Shown: positions 23,873 to 27,642 of the stretch, piece by piece | Position numbering within the stretch: the stretch's first letter is position 1 | Layout of the letters: each line of letters begins with the position of its first letter | DNA from: Christensenella sp. UBA3857 | GTDB lineage: Bacteria > Bacillota > Clostridia > Christensenellales > CAG-138 | Length of the DNA stretch: 27,642 nt | Reading direction: 5' to 3' | NCBI GenBank assembly: GCA_002392505.1 | Contig: DGHD01000031.1 | Coordinates: 9,705-37,346, forward strand | Notes under the pieces: generated by a model | The model's database searches: none | Told to the model about the DNA's origin: nothing | The model's input: only the letters and a program-made list of their open reading frames with translations | Made by a program: the position numbers and the translations under genes

Positions 23873-25271
23873 GCTCGCAGGCTCCATTGAAAAAGCGATA
23901 GTCGATTCCGGCTTGAAGAGCGGAATGACCATCTCGTTCCACCATCATTTGAGGAACGGCGACCACGTGCTCAACATGGTCATGGACGCGATAGCATCCC
24001 TTGGCATAAGGGACCTGACCGTTAACGCAAGCTCCCTTTTCGACGTGCATAAGCCCCTTGCGGAGCATATCAAAAACGGCGTCGTGAAGGAGATACTGAC
24101 CGACTACATGTCCGCGGCGCTCGGCGGCTTTATCTCGGAGGGAAATATGGCTTGCCCCGTCAAGTTCCGCACGCACGGCGGCAGACCCTACGATATAATC
24201 AGGGGCGTCACGCCCATCGACGTCGCGTTCATTGCGGCGCCCGCCTCCGACGATATGGGCAACTGCACGGGCAAATTCGGCAGATCCGCCTGCGGCTCGC
24301 TGGGCTACGCCATGCCCGACGCGAAAAACGCGAAATACACCGTTGTCATCACCGATGAGCTTCACCCCTACCCGCTGACCGGCTGGTCCATACCCGAAAC
24401 GGACGTCGACGCGGTGGTGAAGGTGGATTCCATCGGCGATCCCGCCGGCATAGTTTCCGGCACGACCAAGATCACGCGCGACCCCGTTGGTCTTTCGATG
24501 GCGCAGACTGCCGTCGACGTTATCAGGGCGAGCGGGCTTCTGAAGGAAGGCTTCAGCTTCCAGACCGGCGCGGGCGGCGCTTCGCTTGCGGCGGCGAAAT
24601 TCCTGAAGGACGTTATGGTCAAGGAGGGTATCCGCGGCAGCTTCGGTCTCGGCGGAATAACCGGGTATCTTGTGGATATGCTTAACGAGGGCTGCTTCGA
24701 GTCCCTTATGGACGTGCAGTGCTTCGATCTGAAGGCGGTCGAGTCGATAAGGTCGAACCCCCGCCACACGGAGATTTCCGCCGATCAGTACGCCTCCCCC
24801 GGAGCGAAGAGCGCCGTCGTCGACAATCTTGACGTGGTTATCCTCGGCGCGACGGAGATCGACGTGGACTTCAACGTGAACGTGCACACCGATTCCAACG
24901 GGCGCATCATGGGCGGCTCCGGCGGGCACAGCGACACCGCCGCAGGCGCGAAGCTCGCCATGGTCATCGCGCCGCTTTCGAGGGCGAGGCTGCCCATAGT
25001 TACCGACAGGGTGACCTGCGTCTCCACCCCCGGGTCTTCGATCGACCTGATCGTTACCCAGAAGGGCGTCGCGGTCAATCCCAAGGATGAGGAGCTGCGC
25101 CTAAGGCTCAAGGATGCCGGCATCAACGTGATGGATATCCGCGAGCTCAAGGAGCTTGCCGAGAGGATCAGCGGCGTGCCCGAGAAGCCCCGCTTCGGCG
25201 AGAGGATCGTTGCGGACATCGTTTACCGCGACGGGAACGTGATAGATCATATCAGGGAGGTCGCCAAATGA
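23865..25271 (+). CDS. citF: CitF-type lyase alpha subunit (acyl carrier/CoA transferase)
   Basis: The 468-residue alpha subunit exchanges acetyl for citryl or citramalyl on the carrier. The N-terminal SGMTISFHHHLRNGDHVLNMV is the CitF signature. VHTDSNGRIMGGSGGHSDTA and VTDRVTCVSTPGSSID are further CoA-transferase-fold motifs in the C-terminal half. It is shorter than most CitF proteins (about 505-520), mainly because the N-terminal leader is missing. It overlaps citE (8 bases) and the following hydratase alpha gene (ATGA), so the operon is tightly coupled. No gene for the carrier subunit (CitD), the ligase (CitC) or the prosthetic-group enzymes (CitX, CitG) is in the window. Confidence 0.9.
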   Translation: MNKLAGSIEKAIVDSGLKSGMTISFHHHLRNGDHVLNMVMDAIASLGIRDLTVNASSLFDVHKPLAEHIKNGVVKEILTDYMSAALGGFISEGNMACPVKFRTHGGRPYDIIRGVTPIDVAFIAAPASDDMGNCTGKFGRSACGSLGYAMPDAKNAKYTVVITDELHPYPLTGWSIPETDVDAVVKVDSIGDPAGIVSGTTKITRDPVGLSMAQTAVDVIRASGLLKEGFSFQTGAGGASLAAAKFLKDVMVKEGIRGSFGLGGITGYLVDMLNEGCFESLMDVQCFDLKAVESIRSNPRHTEISADQYASPGAKSAVVDNLDVVILGATEIDVDFNVNVHTDSNGRIMGGSGGHSDTAAGAKLAMVIAPLSRARLPIVTDRVTCVSTPGSSIDLIVTQKGVAVNPKDEELRLRLKDAGINVMDIRELKELAERISGVPEKPRFGERIVADIVYRDGNVIDHIREVAK

Positions 25272-26107
25272 GAGAGATAAACGCCGACTTAATACGCGAT
25301 AACGTAGCAAAGCTTGCGATAGAGGCAAACTGCATCCTCCCCTGCGATATCAAGAAGCGCATCGAGGAAGCGCGCGCGAACGAGCCCTGGCCCACCGCGG
25401 AAGGGATATTGGACAAGATAATCGAGAATTACGGCATTGCCGAAAGGGACTGCGTGCCCATCTGTCAGGATACGGGCGTATGCTGCGTCTTCCTTAAAAT
25501 CGGTCAGGACGTGCATATCACGGGCGATCTTGCCGCCGCCGTCAACGAGGGCGTGCGCCGCGGGTACGGCGAGGGGTATTTGAGGAAGTCCGTCGTGAAG
25601 GATCCCCTGCGCCGCGTCAACACGGGCGACAATACCCCGGCAATGCTCTATACCGAGATAGTCCCCGGCGATAAGGTGGAGCTCACCGTCGCGCCGAAGG
25701 GCTTCGGCAGCGAGAACATGAGCCGTCTTGCAATGCTCAAGCCCTCCGACGGAATCGAGGGCGTTAAGGCGTTCATATTAAAGACCGTTGAGGAAGCCGG
25801 TCCCAACCCCTGCCCGCCCATCGTCGTGGGCGTGGGCATCGGCGGCACTTTCGACAAGGCGGCGTATCTTGCGAAGAAGGCGCTGATGCGTTCCACGGAT
25901 GAGAGAAACAGCGATGAATTCTACTCCGAATTGGAGAAAGAGCTCCTTGAAAAGATCAATTCGCTGGGCGTCGGACCGCAGGGCTTCGGCGGAAGGACCA
26001 CCGCACTTGCGGTAAATATCGAGTGGATGCCCACGCATATCGCGGGGCTGCCCGTCGCCGTGAACATCAACTGCCACGTGACGAGGCATAAGACCGTCAT
26101 TCTGTAA
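25268..26107 (+). CDS. Class I (Fe-S) fumarase/mesaconase/tartrate dehydratase alpha subunit
   Basis: This oxygen-sensitive [4Fe-4S] hydro-lyase alpha subunit has 279 residues. The three expected cluster cysteines are visible: C66 in VPICQDTG, C182 in NPCPP and C269 in NINCHVTRH. SVVKDPLRRVNTGDNTPA and GPQGFGGRTTALAV are family motifs. It overlaps citF by four bases and is followed 11 bp later by its beta partner. Fumarase, L-tartrate dehydratase and mesaconase share this fold. With citramalate-type lyase genes in the same operon and methylaspartate ammonia-lyase next door, hydration of mesaconate to (S)-citramalate is the best reading. This functional choice is inference; the family call is firm. 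Confidence 0.9.
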   Translation: MREINADLIRDNVAKLAIEANCILPCDIKKRIEEARANEPWPTAEGILDKIIENYGIAERDCVPICQDTGVCCVFLKIGQDVHITGDLAAAVNEGVRRGYGEGYLRKSVVKDPLRRVNTGDNTPAMLYTEIVPGDKVELTVAPKGFGSENMSRLAMLKPSDGIEGVKAFILKTVEEAGPNPCPPIVVGVGIGGTFDKAAYLAKKALMRSTDERNSDEFYSELEKELLEKINSLGVGPQGFGGRTTALAVNIEWMPTHIAGLPVAVNINCHVTRHKTVIL

Positions 26108-26118
26108 GGGGGTACATC

Positions 26119-26679
26119 ATGGAAAAACGAATTCAGCTTCCCATCACCCGCGAGACGGCGAGGACAATAAAAGCGGGCGAGGCGTGCCTTCTTTCCGGCG
26201 TGATCTACACCGCGAGGGACGCCGCGCACAAGCGCCTTGTGGAGCTTGTAGATAAGGGCGAGCCCCTTCCCTTTGACATTAAGGACGCGACGATCTATTA
26301 CGTCGGTCCCACTCCGGCAAAGCCCGGCAAGGTGATCGGCTCCGCCGGTCCCACCACGAGCTACCGCATGGACGCGTACTCCCCCACCCTTATCAGGGAG
26401 GGCGAGACGGGCATGATCGGCAAGGGCAAGCGCTCCGATGAGGTCGTCGCCGCCATGAAGGAATACGGCGCGGTGTATTTCGCCGCGATCGGCGGCGCGG
26501 GCGCGCTGCTCTCCAGCTGTATCAAAAAGGCCGAGATAGTCTGCTACGAGGATCTCGGCGCGGAGGCGGTAAGAAGGCTTGAGGTTGAGGATCTCCCCGT
26601 TGTCGCGGTCATCGACGCGGAGGGCAACAACCTTTATGCGAACGGCAGGAAGGCGTACCTTGAGAGCATAAAGGACTGA
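26119..26679 (+). CDS. Class I fumarase/mesaconase/tartrate dehydratase beta subunit
   Basis: The 186-residue beta subunit is the swivelling domain that completes the class I hydro-lyase active site. Motifs include YYVGPTPAKPGKVIGSAGPT (about 55-75), TSYRMD, EGETGMIGKGKRS, AAIGGAGALLSS and EDLPVVAVIDAEGN. AAGGGGG lies 7 bases before the ATG. It is the last gene of the citE-citF operon. A 74-bp stretch of this gene (26254-26327) occurs again, inverted and diverged, at 26901-26974. Confidence 0.9.
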   Translation: MEKRIQLPITRETARTIKAGEACLLSGVIYTARDAAHKRLVELVDKGEPLPFDIKDATIYYVGPTPAKPGKVIGSAGPTTSYRMDAYSPTLIREGETGMIGKGKRSDEVVAAMKEYGAVYFAAIGGAGALLSSCIKKAEIVCYEDLGAEAVRRLEVEDLPVVAVIDAEGNNLYANGRKAYLESIKD

Positions 26680-26733
26680 TATTAAGAATTAAACCGGCAC
26701 GGGTTTGGGCGCATCCGCACAATGATAAACAGC

Positions 26734-26754
26734 CTCAAAAGGTATCATTTTGAG
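26734..26754. repeat. 7-bp inverted repeat after the hydratase beta gene
   Basis: CTCAAAA (26734-26740) and TTTTGAG (26748-26754) pair around a seven-base loop. No T-run follows, so it is not a complete terminator. It lies in the 312-bp gap between the operon and the convergent ammonia-lyase gene, which otherwise holds a terminator, a gene fragment and short repeats. Confidence 0.4.
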
Positions 26755-26790
26755 ACGCTTCGCGGTTTTCAGCCGACAAACAAAACAAAG

Positions 26791-26822
26791 AACCGAGGAT
26801 GGATCTCCATCCCCGGTTTTTT
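26791..26822. terminator. Terminator of the citE-citF-hydratase operon, possibly bidirectional
   Basis: AACCGaGGATGGA (26791-26803) pairs with TCCATCCcCGGTT (26806-26818) with one mismatch, followed by T6. On the minus strand the stem is followed by CTTTGTTTTGTTTG, so it may also stop transcripts from the ammonia-lyase gene. Confidence 0.85.
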
Positions 26823-26900
26823 CATTGTCCTATTCGTTTTCTCGGCAGAAAACCCGATCCTCCTTATGCGGACGCACCCTTTCGCGCCGGTTTTTCATTA

Positions 26901-26974
26901 CCGGGCTTTGCCGGGGTGGAGCCGACGTAATAGATCGTCGCGTCCTTAATGTCAAAGGAAAGGGGATAGCCCTT
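26901..26974 (-). pseudogene. Inverted fragment of a class I hydratase beta gene
   Basis: The minus strand here matches 26254-26327 of the hydratase beta gene: 61 of 65 bases are identical in the core (26901-26965), and 68 of 74 with the extension. The shared frame reads GYPLSFDIKDATIYYVGSTPAKPG versus GEPLPFDIKDATIYYVGPTPAKPG in the intact gene. It begins about 17 bases after the ammonia-lyase stop, in the same orientation. It has no matching sequence on either side, so it is a remnant. The differences are silent or mild, suggesting some time under selection or a paralogous source. Confidence 0.8.
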
Positions 26975-26981
26975 TCCTTTG
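26953..26981. repeat. Perfect 12-bp inverted repeat just after the ammonia-lyase stop
   Basis: CAAAGGAAAGGG (26953-26964) and CCCTTTCCTTTG (26970-26981) pair around GATAG. It overlaps the hydratase-beta fragment. On the minus strand it would form the 3'-end hairpin of the ammonia-lyase mRNA, but no U-run follows, so it is more likely an mRNA-stabilising or pausing structure than a full terminator. Confidence 0.5.
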
Positions 26982-26991
26982 CCGGTTACAT

Positions 26992-27642
26992 TCACATATT
27001 CGCCTTTGCGGCGGCGTAAGCCAGGATACGCTGCATCTCGTTATAAACGATCATGTAGCCCTCGTCGACGCCCATACCGGGCTTTGCAAGGATCTGGTCG
27101 GGACGGGTCGCCATAGCGCACTGTACGCAGACCTGCGCGGAACGGTCGGTCTCGTTGCAGGTGCCGCCCTGGTAAGCGCCGATGCCGCGCTCCTTGCAGT
27201 AGAGCACCGCCTCAATGGTGTTGTTGATGCCGCCGAGGTCGGGGGTCTTTATCTGGACCATGTGACCCGCCTTGTTGTCGGCAAAGTACTTGATATCCTC
27301 AAGGGTGTTGCACCACTCGTCGGCGACTATCTCAACGTTGATGCCGCGGTCGTCAAGCTCCTTGGTGATCGCCTTCAAAGCGAGCATCTGCTTCTCGCGG
27401 TCCTCAACGTCCATGGGACCTTCGATGCGCAGATGGAAGGGCTTAGCCGCCTCCTCAAGGGTCTTGAGGTAATCCGCCATCGCCTTATAGTTGTCGTTGC
27501 CGAAGGCGGCGCCGATGGTACCGTACACGTCGATGTGGAAGATGGGGTTGTAATCCTCGCTCGTCCTGAGCTGGAGAACGCGGTCACGGAGCCACTTGAC
27601 GTACTCGAGGAGCTTTTCGCCGTGCTCGCCGAGCTTGGTCTT
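26992..27642 (-). CDS. mal: Methylaspartate ammonia-lyase, C-terminal part (5' end outside window)
   Basis: This enolase-superfamily enzyme eliminates ammonia from (2S,3S)-3-methylaspartate to give mesaconate in glutamate fermentation. The frame is open to the window edge, so 216 residues are visible. They include LRTSEDYNPIFHIDVYGT and IEGPMD, IVADEWCNT (the three Mg2+ ligands fall in HIDVYG, IEGP and VADEW), the catalytic lysine in QIKTPDLGGINN, GAYQGGTCNETDRSAQ and LAKPGMGVDEG. These agree closely with the Clostridium tetanomorphum and Citrobacter enzymes as I remember them. It converges on the citE-citF-hydratase operon. Glutamate mutase genes, if present, should lie beyond the right edge. 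Confidence 0.93.
   Translation of the reverse strand, partial: KTKLGEHGEKLLEYVKWLRDRVLQLRTSEDYNPIFHIDVYGTIGAAFGNDNYKAMADYLKTLEEAAKPFHLRIEGPMDVEDREKQMLALKAITKELDDRGINVEIVADEWCNTLEDIKYFADNKAGHMVQIKTPDLGGINNTIEAVLYCKERGIGAYQGGTCNETDRSAQVCVQCAMATRPDQILAKPGMGVDEGYMIVYNEMQRILAYAAAKANM

Noticed and set aside
26722..26949. 75-codon + strand ORF in the gap after the hydratase beta gene
   Set aside because: It has no ribosome site, runs through the terminator hairpin and the inverted gene fragment, and resembles no protein.

Overview
The window looks like a chromosome segment from an anaerobic, moderately high-GC Clostridia-type Firmicute, most likely an uncultured gut or rumen lineage. The reasons are strong AGGAGG-type ribosome sites, sigma-A promoters, heavy use of ATA and AGG codons in a GC-rich genome, a methylaspartate-type glutamate fermentation cluster, and Firmicute protein families such as a Na/Pi-PhoU transporter, a STAS/HATPase switch protein and an OmpR-type system paired with an FtsX-type ABC exporter. 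The species cannot be named from the sequence.

Left part (1-7.1 kb): the 3' end of a UDP-glucose 6-dehydrogenase gene converges on a Na/phosphate symporter gene. A divergent promoter region then leads into a + strand run: an unusual STAS-kinase-HATPase fusion, a membrane DUF218 (YdcF/SanA-type) protein, a P1-family (DmpA-type) autoprocessing peptidase, and an overlapping VanX-type D-Ala-D-Ala dipeptidase. Two terminator hairpins end it.

Middle-left (7.1-13.0 kb, - strand): a response regulator, histidine kinase, giant FtsX-type permease and MacB/LolD-like ATPase form a sensing-and-export module. An 11-bp-period direct repeat of the OmpR-family type sits at the -35 of the permease promoter. 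Between this module and the next lies a promoter-to-terminator unit of about 190 nt (13.07-13.29 kb) with no recognised gene.

Centre (13.3-20.8 kb, + strand): an F-type ATP synthase operon behind a perfect TTGACA-17-TATAAT promoter, in the order I-a-c-b-[b'/delta/alpha fusion]-gamma-beta-epsilon. This is the most striking feature. There is no separate delta gene. One 743-residue ORF carries an N-terminal b-like membrane anchor and coiled coil, a delta (OSCP) C-terminal domain, and a complete alpha subunit. Epsilon is only 93 residues and lacks the C-terminal helical (inhibitory) domain. The c subunit has a proton-type ion site. The operon appears to run on into a P-loop protein with a degenerate alanyl-tRNA-editing (SAD-like) C-terminal region.

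Right part (20.8-27.6 kb): an ECF-like sigma factor with its membrane anti-sigma partner (- strand), then a four-gene operon (citE, citF, and class I fumarase alpha and beta). The truncated gene at the right edge is a methylaspartate ammonia-lyase, so the four genes are best read as citramalate lyase plus mesaconase, the steps that convert mesaconate to acetate and pyruvate in glutamate fermentation. No carrier-protein gene (citD) is present. A diverged fragment of the fumarase-beta gene lies inverted just after the ammonia-lyase stop codon, evidence of past duplication or rearrangement here.
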